64,000 bases of DNA from Tremella fuciformis (GCA_032768795.1 CP136490.1:434001-498000), one strand, 5' to 3'; positions 1 through 12,890 are shown, counted from the first letter of the stretch. The notes: generated by a model not told the origin, from the sequence alone. A program made the numbers and translations.

Positions 1-830
1 CCGAACCACCATCCACGCCTCCCTCCCCCGTCCCCTCTCCACTAGACATCACCATCTCCTACGCACTCTCCGACGCGTGCCTCATCTACCTCGGCACCCT
101 CATCAAATCTCCCGAATTCATCTCGTGTCTCCCCTTTTCGCTCCTCCTCTCCACGTCCTCGTCGTACTCTTCTCTCCTGAGCGACAGCCTCGCCTCGGCC
201 AACCTCACCACCCTCAACGAGCTCGTCGCTTACGCCGCCTCGCCCGCACTTGGCTCCGACACCTGCGATGCTTACATGGCAAGCGTGGCGACCGACCTTT
301 CGGCAAAGGGGAACTGCGCGGCGGATATCCGCAACAAGGTGCCGGTTGCCCTTGACATCTGGCGCGGCGTGGGCAATGACGCTGTGATGCGCGCCGCGGC
401 CGGTCTGGAGGATGCGCAGGGGAGGTTTTGTTACCTCGACGCGGTGGCAAGTAGCGGGCCGGACGACCTGTACCTCTGGTCCCTACCTGCCGGTGCAGCG
501 TGAGTCCTCCTCTCCTTTGCGAGCATCAGGAAAGTGTTGATCTGGTTTAGCTTGCCATCCACCTCGACCCCGACGTGCTCGGCTTGTTCCCGCCTCTTGC
601 TCAACCTTTACACGTCGTCGATGGGCAATACGACCACTCTCAACCAGACTCTCGTCGCCAACGCCGTCAATCGCGTCAACGCGCAGTGCGGCCAGTCGTT
701 CGTGTCGTACTCGACGTCGTCTTCTTCGTCCAGCGCAGCACCGAGGCTGGTGCCGCCTTTAGCTCCCTCCTCGTGGCTTGCCGCTGTGCTACCGTTGCTG
801 CTCTTCACTTGCCTCCGGACACTCTTGTAG
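1..830 (+). CDS. DUF7729-like secreted/GPI-anchored surface protein, 3' part
   Basis: The gene is cut by the left window edge, so its start and any signal peptide are missing. The open frame begins at base 3, is interrupted by one intron (500-550, GTGAGT to TTTAG) and ends at the TAG at 828-830. The visible protein has a Pro/Ser-rich entry, then a domain with paired cysteines (SCLPF near the start, SDTCDAY, GNCAADI, GRFCYLD). After the intron come TPTCSAC and a last NAQCG. The extreme C-terminus is a Ser-rich spacer followed by a hydrophobic stretch (WLAAVLPLLLFTC), the pattern of a GPI-attachment signal. This Cys spacing matches, from memory, the fungal DUF7729 family of extracellular proteins of unknown function. 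Family assignment is probable; the GPI anchor is inferred. Confidence 0.62.
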
Positions 831-1075
831 ACCTTGTTACCTTGCTTGTTGGACATTTCTGGGCATACAGGACATTACACCTGTCGTATAGACGGTACTT
901 GCATGCATCATAGCACATGGACTTGGTGGCCCGAGATCGGTAGCCGGCCACGTGGACCGGGCTCGGCGCTCGGACCGCCAGCTCAGCTCGACCTTCTGGT
1001 CCATTCCATCTTTCGTCTCTCTCCTTCATCTTTTGGGCCGACACCGCGTTCTGGTTCTGACCTGCCACGACCAAG

Positions 1076-2338
1076 ATGGCCGACGCGAGGAAGAAACAGC
1101 TCGTCTTCAACATGTACGCCGCTTGAGCTGCTCGGCCCAAAGGTGCGGGGCTGACGCGATAGTATCGAGTTCCTGCGGGCATCAGGACAAGATGGGACCG
1201 TCAAAGAAGACGACAAGGAGTCGCTAGACGTGGCCAGTGAGCTGGCAACAGGCTGCCCTTCAGTCAAGCTGACGGCCAGTCCAATGTATCGCCGAGAGCT
1301 TTGGCGTCGACCCCGAGTCGAGCGAGCAAGCATCCGAGTACAGCCTTAAGCCCGCCTCCCTCCTCTCCCTGCTCGACGTCTACCTCAAGACCAAGTCCAA
1401 AGCCTCTTCCTCCTCGTCCTCCGCTGCTCCAGCCGCTGCTGCATCCACGTCGACGGCTGCTCCTGTCGCAGGCCCGAGCGGCCCTTCCGCCGCGGACAAG
1501 GCGCGCGCAGAGGCCCTCAAGGGCGAAGGCAATGCCCTTATGGGTCAGAAGCAGTACCAGGCCGCGGTGGACAAGTACACCGAGGCGATCCGCATCGAGC
1601 CGACTGCCGTGTATTACAGTAATCGCGCTGCGGCCTATGGTGGGATGGGCAACCACGAGAAGGCGGTGGAGGATGCGCAGGCCGCGCTGGACTTGGACCC
1701 CAAGTTTGCAAAGGCCTACTCTAGGCTTGGGTGAGTCTTCTGCATGCTGCTGAGGTTCTGGCACATGGAGCTTATGGCAGCCACGCGCAATTCTCCCTCG
1801 GCGAGTACACGCCCGCCATCGAGGCGTACGAGGCGGGTCTCAAGCTCGACCCGGAGAACAAGAACATGAAGACAGCGCTGGCGACTGCCATCGCCCGCCG
1901 GACCGAAGAGGGCGGCAGTAACGATGTCGCGGATCGCGAGGCCGGCGCAGGGGCAGGTGCGGGTGCGGGCGGTATGCCAGACCTTGCCAGCTTGGCCGGC
2001 ATGTTCGGCGGCGGTGGGGCAGGCGGAGCAGGTGGGATGCCCGACCTGGCGTCGCTCATGCAGAACCCCCAGATGATGCAGATGTCAGTCAGCTGTACGA
2101 GGTCACAGCGCAGCTGACAGTAAGGGCGCAGCAGATGATGGCTAACGGCGGCCTGGAGAGGCTCATGCAGAACCCCGCGATGAGGCGGATGGCAGAGAAC
2201 ATGCAGGCGGGAGGCGGCATGCCCGATATGAGCCAGCTCGCCAGTGATCCGAGCTTGCGCGAGATGTGAGCTGCGTCTCCCGAAGAACGAAGCTGACATG
2301 CCAGGGCTCAGCAGTTCATGGGCGGTAGGCAGCAGTAG
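1076..2338 (+). CDS. SGT2: Sgt2-type small glutamine-rich TPR co-chaperone
   Basis: Sgt2 hands tail-anchored membrane proteins from the ribosome-side chaperones to the GET pathway in the cytosol. The N-terminal homodimer/Get5-binding segment is split by introns (IEFLRASGQDG, then DDKESLDVAS, then QCIAESFGVDP). A Ser/Ala linker follows. Three TPR repeats follow (EGNALMGQKQYQAA, YSNRAAAYGGMGNHEKA, AYSRLG then a repeat after an intron at about 1731-1780). The C-terminal third is Gly/Met/Gln-rich with repeated MPDLASL and LMQNP motifs and ends FMGGRQQ, as in Sgt2/SGTA. There are five introns. The acceptor at 2123-2124 was chosen because it restores MAQQMMANGG. The start ATG at 1076 opens directly into the conserved N-terminus. 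The identification is firm. Confidence 0.93.
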
Positions 2339-2560
2339 CGCACCTCGCTGAGAGCATTGGCCAGTCTTGAAGAGGAGGATACATAGCATTGGCGTTGATT
2401 ATGGCGATCGTTACGATTCCTTACCCATGCATCTACATCTATGCGTCTTGGCTGCGCTGGGACGCTCGGATCCGAAGTTGCCTCCATCAAGTGGACCAGC
2501 GCACTTTCGACCGTCAATAGACACCCTTCATTCTGATCACCTTGACTACTGCTAAGCATC

Positions 2561-3776
2561 ATGGCGCAGATCGAGGAAGAAGAGCCTGACCTCTCTCACA
2601 TACACTGGTGAGCTGCTGATTGAGAGACCGTGGCCGCAGCTCATGCGCAGGTCATGGCCCGAAGCCATAGCTGTGGGTCGACACTTTAAACCTCCAGTGG
2701 CAGCAAGCTGACGGACAGGCCCTCCCAACACATTCACTCGCCACGGCAGACCAGGCGTCAGCTTCGTATCTCTTCGAATTCTCAGCAAGCTGACGTATAG
2801 GCTCGACTACTTTGCATCCTCCCCATTCTGGGACACAAAGTCCAACAACAACGTCCTGCGCACCCAGCGCCGCGTCGAGAATCCCACCTACGGCCATGCG
2901 CAGGAAAAGCTGTACGCTCTCCGACCCTGGTAATAACAAGCAGGTGACTGATGTCGTAGGGAGCTGCCGGCGTTCACGTCTGGGTTCGAGTACGTCGTGG
3001 CGCATGCTCTGCCGCCGGACCTGTTCGTCGTCCATCGGCGAGAGGTGGGGGCTTTGACAACCGGCACGGCGAGCCACGTGAGCGGGGTGTACTTTATATT
3101 GGAGGGCAAGGTGTACCCTACGCCCACGCTGCATGATGTCTTTGCGTCTCGTCTGGTCAGTCGCGCCCCTCTCCCTCCCAAGAAGTGGTGGGTAGATCGC
3201 ATTGCTGAGGAACAGCGCAACGCGACGTACCTCCTTGAACAGTCCTTCTCCTCCCTCTCTGCGGCTCACCCCTCTTCGAATCCCCGCGCCACATCCCAGT
3301 GGCGCTCCCTGCCCCCTGTGCAGCCTCAAAGCGCTGCGCAGCCGCCCGCTGCCTCGGCGGTACCGATGCAGGTCGATGGCGACGACGCGCCCGAGCAAGA
3401 GAAGACAGCCCCCTCCCGGGAGAAACAGCAGCAGCAGCAGCCCGACTGGAATCTCTTCCATGCGCTGCAGTCTACTCGCGCGTCTCTGGCCTCGCTCGAC
3501 GAAGCGGCCAAGAAGCCCGCGGCGACGCTGGACCCCCGTGCGGAGTTGAGAGCGCTGGAAGCTTCACTACTTGGACCTGCGCCCTCCGGTAGGCACGGTA
3601 CGCCTGCGCCGTCCACCTCGGTTGGCAAAGCACCAGGAGCCGCCCCTATCCCTTTCGCGCGAGCAGCGTCGACTTCCCTTACTGCTGGTCTGGGCCGACA
3701 AGGCTCGTACGCCGCGTCGCCCAGTATGGCCAGCGTGTCTGTCACGTCGCCCCTGGTGAATATCACCGGGCCGTAA
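2561..3776 (+). CDS. MED6: Mediator complex head subunit 6
   Basis: MED6 is a head-module subunit of the RNA polymerase II Mediator coactivator and acts in the nucleus. The diagnostic block LDYFASSPFWD-KSNNNVLRTQ lies at about 2800-2870. It is followed by ELPAFTSGFEYVV, HALPPDLFVVHRRE, and a beta-rich segment ending VSGVYFILEGKVYPTPTLHDV, all hallmarks of the MED6 domain. The C-terminal half is a low-complexity extension with a short poly-Gln run near 3427 and Ser/Ala-rich sequence, expected to be disordered. There are at least four short introns before 3000. The exact joins of exons 1-3 (2561-2805), where the first exon encodes DLSHIHW, are uncertain because several AG acceptors compete. The gene begins about 220 bases after SGT2 on the same strand. 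Confidence 0.88.
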
Positions 3777-3873
3777 AGCGTCACATGGCAAAGCATAATC
3801 TACGTCTATCTGGGATCTGCGATACGTGGACATAACTCGACTACAACTACCGCTTCTATCGTTGCTCCAGAGC

Positions 3874-5778
3874 GTCAAAACTTCCAGTCGTCCATGGTCG
3901 CCATCTTGACTCTCGACAAGACACGCGGACCCTCTTCGCCCTCTTCGAGCCCGTTGGCCTTCTCGCCAGCTTTGGGGTAGCGCCAGTGCCAGAACGGCGT
4001 GAATTCGTCCTCGACATGCTCGAGCTGGTTGACAAAGTGCTGCGAGTCAGCGTGGTTTCAAGTCAGATAGGGAATGCGGGCTCACTTGGCCCATGATGGG
4101 GAGGAACTTGAAGCCGTGTCCCGACCCGCCAGACGCTACGAACAGCGACTCGTTGTACCCCGGCACGTAGTCGGCCACAAAGTGGTTGTCGATGGAATCG
4201 GTGTACCAGCACATCTGCTCTCAGTGATGCCTTACTCGAGCTTGGTGTACACTTACGCGGAAGCCAGTGATGCCGATCTCTACCAATTCCGGGAAGATGT
4301 CCTTGATGGTCGACTTGATCACGTCAAGCGCCTGGATGGGCACATTGTCGATTGGGTCCTCTGAGTACTTTGTGCGCGGTACAGACAGGCGGCTGTCGGT
4401 CAGACAAAGCTCTGGACAAATAGCTATGTAAGGGGAGACTCACGTCCCCGTCACCGGGTGCGTGGCATAGTTTGTGTACTTCTTGACGCGGTACCCAAAT
4501 TTGACCCTGCCCCCGTCTGTCCTGGGGAACCCGCCGATGCCAGTGCTCTCGTCGTACTGAAACGACCAGGGGCAGAACTGTTCCGGCCCAAAGGCGTCCC
4601 AGAGATCTTTTCGCTCCGGGGGCAGGTCGATATATACGACCGAGCCGCCGGTGGTCTCAAGCAGGTGCGCGGCCTCGGGCACGACCGAGGCTGTCCACCC
4701 ACCACCTATCTATCAGCCCTCCCCCTGTAAGAACCATCCTCTGTAAGACGTACACGCCACGATGACCTTGTCTGCGGAGTGCACCTCTCCATCTTTCGTC
4801 TTCACCCCCACCACCTTCTTCCCGTCCCCCTCGGCGTGCGTGACGAGCGCGTCAAATGCCCCTTCCTGGGGGCCGAGCAAAAAGTCCACGCCGGCGTCTT
4901 TGCACAGGTGCAGCGCGTACACGCATGCCTTGTCCGCGCGCGTGAACCCGCCGTCCATGTCGATGAACCCGTGCACGTCGCCGTCCAGCATCCCCGCGAA
5001 GCGCTGCATCTTGTGCGCGATGCGCAGATTGGCGCCTTGCGAGGGCGGGACGGCGTCGGCTTCTCTCGCGCGGGCGAGGTCGTCCTCGTCGTGCTGCCGT
5101 CAGTGTCCCCCGTCTCCTCTCTTGCACACCAACCACTCTTGACCTGAGTCCAGGGACATGGTGGGGGGACTCACCAGGAGGTACACCCTCTCCCGGCGCT
5201 TGTCGTGCACAATGCCCTCGATCGACGCCTTGTGGAACGGGCTCATCACCTTGCCCCCGCCCGTACGCATGAACCCGCACTCGCTAAGGAGCAAATCGCC
5301 ATTCTCCAGCCCGTCAGGTAAAGAGCCCGGCGCGGCGCCGTTCACGGCGGCCGTCCACTCCCGCCAGATAGGCAGCGCCTTTAATGCCATATCTTGGTAG
5401 CTGCCATCAGCCTCCTCTCCCCTGCCTTCTCCCCCTGTCACCACTTGTGTCTCAAGCTCACATCTTGCGGTCGCCGTATGTGGCCCGGAAGACCTTGTTG
5501 ATATCCGCCGAGGCGCCATCGCATCTGCGCATCAACAACCGCCTCGTTGACATGAGAAAGGGGAGGCCCCACCCGTCGTCGGGGTTGTAGTGATTCTTGT
5601 CGAACGGCTGGCGGTCGAGCACTAGCACATTCTTGTAGCCTGCGTATCAGCATGGCCGCTGCGCCTCTTCTCGGTGTGACCCACCTCTGCGCTTGAGGAA
5701 GAGGGCCGTCGAGAGTCCGAATACCCCGGCGCCGACGATGACGATCTTGCCGTCCTTGTCCGGCACAGAGATGGCCAT
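3874..5778 (-). CDS. FAD-dependent amine oxidase of the fructosyl-amino-acid / saccharopine oxidase type
   Basis: This is a flavoenzyme of the DAO superfamily (sarcosine oxidase / fructosyl amino acid oxidase / L-saccharopine oxidase group), which oxidises a secondary amine and makes H2O2. The N-terminus carries the Rossmann dinucleotide motif [10 protein letters not shown]. Later blocks include LVLDRQPFD, the substrate-domain segment [14 protein letters not shown], the strand KVIVA before GGGWT, and near the C-terminus the flavin-site segment [12 protein letters not shown], typical of fungal members. At least five introns interrupt the gene. The start ATG at 5776-5778 is placed a few codons before the FAD motif. 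The protein ends DDWKF with no canonical PTS1 tripeptide, although many relatives are peroxisomal. The exact substrate cannot be read from sequence. Its 3' end converges on MED6. Confidence 0.82.
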
Positions 5779-6024
5779 TGTGTTACAGTACCTCGATCAA
5801 CAAAGTGGAAGAGTGTCTATTCAAGAGCCCAGTCCCACAGTTCATAGACATGCATAAATATGTACGCTCAGTGGTGACGGTCAATGTGCGATATGGCGTT
5901 ATCGCACCGAGGACCCGTCAGGTCCTGTAGCTGCGATTCGGATCTGACCGCCAACGATAGGGCTCATCTGTCGGATTTTGCCGATTCACGCCATCCACCT
6001 TCGTAACGATAGTTATGCATGTGT

Positions 6025-9000
6025 CTAGTCCCGCCGCGTCGCAAAGCTTACCAGCCGCCTAAAGTCACCAAACGCCTTGGGCGTGTCTGATCGGTCGTGT
6101 CCGTCTCCGCTCGCGGCGCGCGTGAGGAGAGACGGCATGATGCCGCCACTCGCGGCGGGAGGGGAGAACATGGCTCCGGACGTGGGAGACGTGATGAGCT
6201 TGTCGGCCGGCGGGTCCATGTCGATGGCAGTGAGGAACGACGTGTCGGCCAGGTCGTCCTTGGTCGAGGTGACAGAAAGAAAGATGTCGAGTAGCTTTTG
6301 CTGGTCGCCACGAGGTGTCCCTTTGAGATCCAGTATCTAATCCCTCAGCCTGACGCTCTCGCCCAAAAATCCCCTGCTCACCTTTTGGAAGTTGCTGAAG
6401 GATCGATCCGCAATCAGAAGGCAGTAGTTTTGCACAAACCCCTCTGGAGGATCCTGCCAATGAGCTTCATCCGTCGGACGGTGGTCAGACTCACATCTGG
6501 TGCCAGAATGACCTTGAGCATCGTCTCGAGCTGCCCGGTGTTCTTGATGACATACTTGGTGTACCTAGAGGTGAGCTGGAACGTGAGTCCTGCGAGTATG
6601 CCTCACGCATTCTGACTGTTCTCTGGATGGGGTTCAGGGAGATCGAGGAGACAGGCCTTGACGGCTTGAACATCCAGCAAAATCTGTCCATATCAGCTTG
6701 TTCAGACAGAACCGGTCAGCAAACTGACCTGCTCGGCCCCAATCTTCCGCAGTGGTCTACTCTTAATCACGCTCTGCGTGAAACGAGCCACGACCAGGCT
6801 ATCCGTCAGTTTTGCCTGCATCTCTGCTCAGTGAGAGACCCACCCGACTGCCTTGTCCGCAAAGTTGCGAATATATTTCTTCGACTCGATTCTCGCCCTA
6901 ACGACCTCTGCGACCTGCTTGATGCTCCCTACAAGATCGACCACATATGCCGACCGTCCACTGACGTTCTCAAGGTGCATCCACGGTGTCTTCAGGATCG
7001 CTGCGAAAGCCGGCTCGCACGCCGATTCGAGTTCCCGCAAGATGGACGTGATACATTGCGACATGAGGGTGCTGAACCCGTCGCGTTCCGCTTGGAAGGA
7101 AACCTCATCCCTGTACTGCTCGGCGATCTTGTCTCTGACCCTTTCCTCGAGCTGGCCGTCAGCTATATTCCGCATATCAAGGCTACCGCAGCTGACCTGT
7201 AACGATGTATTCTGACAATACTCGGCGGTGTTGAGGATCATGCACGCCGTCTTGATTTCTTGCATGTTCACGCGACCTTCTAATGATCGGCGACTCAGGT
7301 CTCTGTTCCATTAGCTGTGAATTGTTGCATGATACACATGGGCCCACTTCTTCATCGCGGCAGATAGGACCTCGTCCGAGTAAACCTTGAGATGCTTGGC
7401 AAAGACCTTCGACAGCCTCTTCATGGGCTCGCCGGTTGTATACTTTCCACATTGCTCGAGGGTCTGGCCGTAGAAGTAGAACAGCTCCGTCGAAGATGGC
7501 AGTACAGTCGGAACTGGTGCTTCCTCGGACTCCTGACCCAGTGCTCCCTCGATAGAAGAGCGTGATCGAGCTCCTCGGTACTGCGACAGCATATCAGAGA
7601 TAGCTCTTCGCTTGTCAGTTTCTGGCGTTTGCTCTGGCCGCTAACTGACCGGTCCTGCGCATCGACATAGACAGAGAAGTGATTGTCAAAGATGCTTGAT
7701 ATCGTCCACTTCTTGGCAGCTGCAGATGCTTGGGGACCACCGACAGTAACGTCCTCGAACTGATATATCAGTAGCTGCCATGCCCAGATGCGGATCGAAC
7801 AAACAGGTATGCCGAATCGCTTCGAGATCGCGGCCTCAAAGTCCAGTGTAGACTGCAAAGCTTCGAGCAGCGTGTTGACCTGCGGAGTCGCTTTGCCAAG
7901 CACATTGGCAAGATCCGCCCTGGTGTACTCTGCGAAGTTGGCGACGAGCAGTCGAGTTACTTCCCACGAAGCAGGAAAGATGGAGGCATCCTCTTCGTCA
8001 TGATGCTTGACGACTCGGCGAAACCACGCATATCGCCTGGGTACGTTGTCGAGCTGTCCGGCCTGTCTGGTCAGCTTACCGCCGCACTTCCTGTAACTGA
8101 CATACCTCGTCGGTCGAACGGAAGATACGGCGGTACTCTGCCAGTTGTAGCTGTAGGTAGCGCTCCACCATGTGGTTCCTGCTCGTCAGATATGGCCTAT
8201 TTCAGATGAGCCACACGACCGACCTGAAGTCGCCGCCGATCACGTCGACTACCAGGCAGACATCCGTGATGATCTTTGTGTTTGCTGGGTTATTCGGGTC
8301 CTGCTTGAAGCTGTGTGTCAGCTCAAAGCCTTCCGGTTCAAGGCTGAGCTGACAAGATCTCCATCTCATACGCGACCTTCTCCTGCACCTTCTTCCTGTC
8401 CTCTTCGGCGGCTTTGAAGACCTCGGCCACCTCGACGATGGTAGTCAGCGGTTTGAGCGGGGTCAAGAGGTGCATGACCGCCTGCCAATCAGCTGGCCGT
8501 CCGCCCTTATATAATCTGCACCGACCGAAAGAGCTTGGGACATCTCCTTGTACTTCTTGGTCGGCAACAAGCTCTTGAGCTGCTTCTGCGCTTGCTCTGC
8601 TTCTCAGCTCAGTCTACTACATGCTTCAAAGACCTACTGAGCATCTCCCACCGCTCCAGGGTCTGTATTGCGCCCGTCAAATTCCGCTTGGCGACGTCCA
8701 GCCGCTGTATATCGCCCGTGATGCCCTTCACGATAGCCTCGGCCTCTGCGGCCTTCTCACGGATGACGTTGATCTGAAGCATGAGTTGCTGCCTGTCAGC
8801 TCTCATGCCATCATCGGTAACAGTGCAGCTGACTCCAATCTGAGACTGGATCCGCCCCATCTTGCTTGGATCCTGGTCCCTCCTGAACTCGGCTTTGAGC
8901 TGGTGTATGCGGTCTTGGATGTCCATGATCTCCAACTGCAACTTGGCGTCAATCTCCTTGTACCGCCCGAGCGACTCGGCTTGTGGAGTCAGTGCTGGCA

Positions 9001-9150
9001 GGCAGGCCATCTCAGCTGAGCTGCGGGGTACTGACCGTCCGGAAACGACGCTGCGAGTCGGACCATGATGCGCTCCTCGCCTGCGCGGGTGGTGGATGGC
9101 CCGGGCTCGCCATTGCTCCCTGGGCCTTGCCACGGGCTGGCGAGAGCCAT
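6025..9150 (-). CDS. VPS53: GARP/EARP tethering complex subunit Vps53
   Basis: Vps53 is the large conserved subunit of the GARP tether that captures endosome-derived vesicles at the trans-Golgi. The N-terminal coiled-coil region characteristic of the family is clear: MDIQDRIHQLKAEF near 8900, then QLMLQINVIREKAAEAE, then the signature region KRNLTGAIQTLERWEML around 8650. The remainder runs through many short exons with long helical segments consistent with the CATCHR fold. It ends near 6025 in a disordered Ser/Pro tail (DTPKAFGDFRRLVSF). The ATG at 9148-9150 begins MALASPWQGP; an in-frame non-ATG codon upstream is not needed. About 13 introns make it the most fragmented gene in the window. 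Vps53 is a good call; individual internal splice sites were not all checked. Confidence 0.8.
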
Positions 9151-9326
9151 CTTCGCTTGAGTTGCGCAAGGGGAGAGATACAAAGACACAGAAAGACAGC
9201 GTGGAATGCGAGGTCGTTGTCGTGGTCAGGGTGGGTGAAAGTGGGGGAACCACGCGTCAGATGTCCGTGCTTTCTTTTGGCCTCGTACATCTCTAAGCTG
9301 GCGTATGGCTCGATGACTATGGTAAG

Positions 9327-10103
9327 ATGGGAGCGTTCGACCCTCCCATTCTCTTCGAGAAGGGCAAATACATAGGTCCGTCCTCCCTCTGCGCTCGCAC
9401 GCAGTGCTGACTCGCAGAGACCGACACGGGCAGTATGTCCACTTCCCACCTCTCCCTCGACTGGTTCGCAGAGGGTGGGGGCTGACTCCCAGACAAAGTC
9501 TCCCGCCAAGCGTCCATCGTAGGCGCATCCAACATCGTGCTCGGGGGCAAGTCCATCATCCACCCGGGGTGCATCCTGCGCGGTGACCTGCGCCGCGTGA
9601 TCCCCGGCGCCCAGATCGCAATCACCATGGGGCGCTACTGCTCCATCGGCGACGGCACGGTGCTGCGCCCGCCGGCCAAGTTCTACAAGGGGACATTCAC
9701 GTACTACCCCATGAAGATGAGCGACTTTGTGCATATTGGGCGCGAGTGCATCGTCGAGGCTGCGGCCATTGGCGCCGGGGTGGAGATTGGCGATGGGTGC
9801 ATTGTGGTGCGTCTCTCTCTCTGTCTCTCGCACATGGAGAGGAGGGGCGGGCTGAGTGTCGTAGGGCAAGTTCACGGTGATCAAGGATTTGGTGGTGATA
9901 CGGCCCGGGACGGTGTTGGCAGAGGGTTCGGCCGTGCCGCCTTACACGATCTGGGCGGGGAATCCTGGTGAGCCGCCTTGTCTGTCTTGCTGGAGGCAAG
10001 TTGGCTGATGATAGGCCGCATGGTCGGCACGCTGCCTGAGACGTGGCAAGAGACGGTCGAGGCCAAGTGCAAGGCCTACTACCAGCGCTTCCGGTCCGCC
10101 TAA
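9327..10103 (+). CDS. DCTN5: Dynactin pointed-end subunit p25
   Basis: p25 is a left-handed beta-helix protein at the pointed end of the dynactin filament. It helps dynein-dynactin pick up endosomal and other cargo. The protein starts MGAFDPPILFEKGKYI. After two introns it continues into hexapeptide-repeat sequence (RQASIVGASNIVLGGKSIIHPGCILRGD, in pieces), then MGRYCSIGDGTVLRPP, HIGRECIVEAAAIGAGVEIGDGCIV, and after another intron VIRPGTVLAEGSAVPPYTIWAGNPG. The isoleucine-every-sixth-residue pattern and the PPYTIWAGNP motif are diagnostic. It ends with a helix (ETVEAKCKAYYQRF). The ATG at 9327 lies 176 bases from the VPS53 start on the other strand, so the two trafficking genes share a divergent promoter. 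Confidence 0.93.
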
Positions 10104-10209
10104 GACAGCTCGCCAAACAAGAGATACCCTGCACAGTATACCCCGACAATGGCATTGCACCTACACTACCAAGCAGACAGCTATTTCGATATGTATGAGC
10201 ATTGACTAC

Positions 10210-12890
10210 TTACTCTCTGACCGGCTCCTCCTTCACCGTCTCAATTTCCACACTCGACGGCCTGCTGCTTCCGCCCATACTCCACAAAGTCGAGATGCTC
10301 TCGTTCTTCCCGACGCGGGCGACGCCTTTGCCGGCTGTCCCAGCTCTTCCAGGGCTCTCGTGTATGCTCGCACTTGAAGCACTCCGTCGCTGACTCTGCC
10401 TTCTAAGCGGCCCCGGCGAAGTGTACGCACTCTCAGCTCTGCCTTTCGAAATCGCCTTTGCCTGCTGGGCTTCTCGCTCGTCGAATGCCTTGAGTGCCGC
10501 AGCAGCTCTCTCAGGCGAAATATCGAGAGGCTCATCAGCTGATGCCTCGAATGTCGGGGACAGCGGCTCGTACGTGCCCAGAGCCGATGAGAGGCGCGAC
10601 AGAGGGGTGCCCCTCGATCCCGGGGCCGAAGAGGCTGACCCTGGGCGAGCTGAAGTCTCGCTGGGGCCGGCAGATACTGACGAGCTCGGTCTCGGCGATC
10701 GCAGGGACAGGCGGCTCAACCAGCCGCCGCTCGTGTTGGCTGTTTCTTCCACTGGAGAGGCAGAGAGCGGGGCTGTGGTAGAAGCAGCGACCTTGTCGAT
10801 CCCCATCAGCTTGAGCGCCGCCTCCATGCGATGGCGTTCCCGTCTGTCCTCCTCGTCTTCCTCCTGCGGCGCAAGCTTCCTCTGGGACGCGGGCGGCGAA
10901 GTGAGCGGTATCCCCAACCCCGAGGGCCGCGTTGCTAGTGGCGGAAGAGCCGAGTGAGGCGGCTGTGCGGGCTGTGTGATCGGCTCGCTCCTCCCGACCA
11001 GAGCTAGGGGTTTGAGCGCCGCCTGCTGTTTCTCTTTCTCCTTGTCGGCAGAAGACCCAAAGCCAAAGCTGCGCAGATCGAGCGAGAACCCGCGCTTAGC
11101 CTATGCGTGAGCTTGAAACCCGGGGAAGATGTTAGCTCACCCTCTTCTCTGACTTTTCTGATCTGGCATCGTCCTTGATTGCTTCAGGCGCTGCTTGGGG
11201 CCTTACCGCAGCAGGGACTGCTGGCATCATGCTCTTTCGACCAGTCTTGACAGGCTGTGGCACTGGCTCCGCATGTTCTGGTGCCGGGGCAAGGAACAGC
11301 TCTGCCACTTTTGCCGTGGGCCGCCTGGACATGCTCGAGCCGCCCTTGCCCATGCGGCGGGTCCGATAATCGACCGAGAGGATGTGCTCAAAACCCTCTT
11401 GGGCGATAATGCGATCGATGATCTTGCTGCAATACAGCGTGAGGGCTTTATTGGCCTCGCGCAGATTCTTCACTTCGGCCCGCAAGGCTGTGGGTCAGCC
11501 CAACCTTAGCTTGAGTCAGTGGAAAATCACCTTCGCCCTCATCGCCTTTCCCAAGCGGGCGCATCTCGCCCCCTTGTGCCGCCTCGGCGCGCCCCAGCTC
11601 AGCCGCCAAGTCCAACCCGCTCCCTGTGACAGGTAGATCGCCCAAGTTCTCTCCTTTTGGTCGTTTCGGCAGCGCAGGTCCAGGCGGAGCAAGACGCCCA
11701 TGTTTGGTGCGTATTTTATGCTGAGCATTATCGAGGTTCCGGGCGAAAGCATGGTCGTCGTCGAAGATAGGCGACTGCGCCTCGAGGTCGGAATGAAGGT
11801 CCTCCATCTCGCTGTCGACCTCTTCGTCGAGCTTTGCCAATCCCGGACTAACCTCCGCTTCCTGCTGCACTCCTGTCGGCGGGCTTGACAATTCGGAGGC
11901 CGCACTGGGAGAGGCGAACAAGTCGCCCAATTGCCCGTTGAGCGTGCGCTCACGGACCAAGAATTCCCAGCCTTCGTTTTCCTCCACGAGTCTCCCATTC
12001 TCTTTCCGCACCTCCTGCAGCTCGCTCACGAGTGTGTTCAGCTGCGCCAGAACGGCAACATGCGCCATGCGCAGCGAAGCGAGCTCTTCCTTGCTCTCGT
12101 CGGTGTTCGTAGAAGTGGACGTGCGAGGCTGCCGGGCAGCCTCGGTGGAGTGTGAGCTGAGGGTTTTAAGACGGGCTTGAAGGTGCGTCTCTTGCGCAAT
12201 GAACGCTTGGCGCTCCGCATCGAACGCCTTGTCCTGCATAGAGCGTCAGCTCGACTGCAAGGGAGCAGGAAGCAGGCCAGAGGGGGAGACTCACCTGCTC
12301 GGCATGCCTGCGTTGGAGTTCCCTCTGCTGTCTCTCCACCTCGGCCATTCTAACCCGTAATCGATCAAGCATCTCATTCCTCTCTTCTAGATCCGCCTCC
12401 AGGCGCCCCTACAGCCATATCAGCCTCTCGATACATTCCAACAAGTGTGAAACGTCTCACCTGTTCTGCCAGAGCATCGTCGCCGCGCTCTTGCAGCCCC
12501 GCCGCACGGAGCGTAAGAGCTTGGTTCTCCCTCTCGAGCTCCTCGACCGTCCGTTCCAGCCCGTCGAACTTGTCCATCACCTAAAATGAGCCCCAGGCCC
12601 GTCGTCACAGACTATCTCCACGGGACTTGCGGGGAGCAAGGACTGACCGTCTCGCGCCACGCGTACGCCTGGCGCAGTGCCACTTCCAGCTCTTCCCTAC
12701 TCATCAAGCCCACCTCGTCGTCCGTCTTGCCCTCTGCGTCCATATCGAGCTTCAGACTCGGACCAGCGATCTTGTCGACCGACAGAGGGCTCTGGGCAGA
12801 GAAGGAGGTCGAGGCTGATGTGGACAGCGACGGGCGCTGTCGGCTTGGCGGGAGAGGCCTGGGGTGGACGGGCGCCTCGGCGAGCGACAT
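10210..12890 (-). CDS. Conserved fungal coiled-coil protein (function unknown)
   Basis: This long protein is mostly heptad-repeat coiled coil in its N-terminal half: FDGLERTVEELERENQAL, LEADLEERNEMLDRLRV, then ELASLRMAHVAVLAQLNTLVSELQEV. An acidic linker follows (KLDEEVDSEMEDLHSDLE). The one block that looks strongly conserved is near 11380-11480, NLREANKALTLYCSKIIDRI followed by EGFEHILSVDYR. I recall it from other fungal coiled-coil proteins without a firm function. The C-terminal part (10210-11000) is Ser/Pro/Ala-rich and basic, probably disordered and phosphorylated. The start ATG at 12888-12890 (MSLAEAPVHP) is the first true ATG in frame; upstream the frame continues only from a GTG. A cytoskeletal or organelle-scaffold role is a guess. 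Confidence 0.7.

Noticed and set aside
9012..9884. 290-codon minus-strand open frame
   Set aside because: It is antisense to DCTN5 and the VPS53 5' end, whose protein sequences are clearly conserved. The antisense frame has His/Arg-rich shadow composition and no homology.
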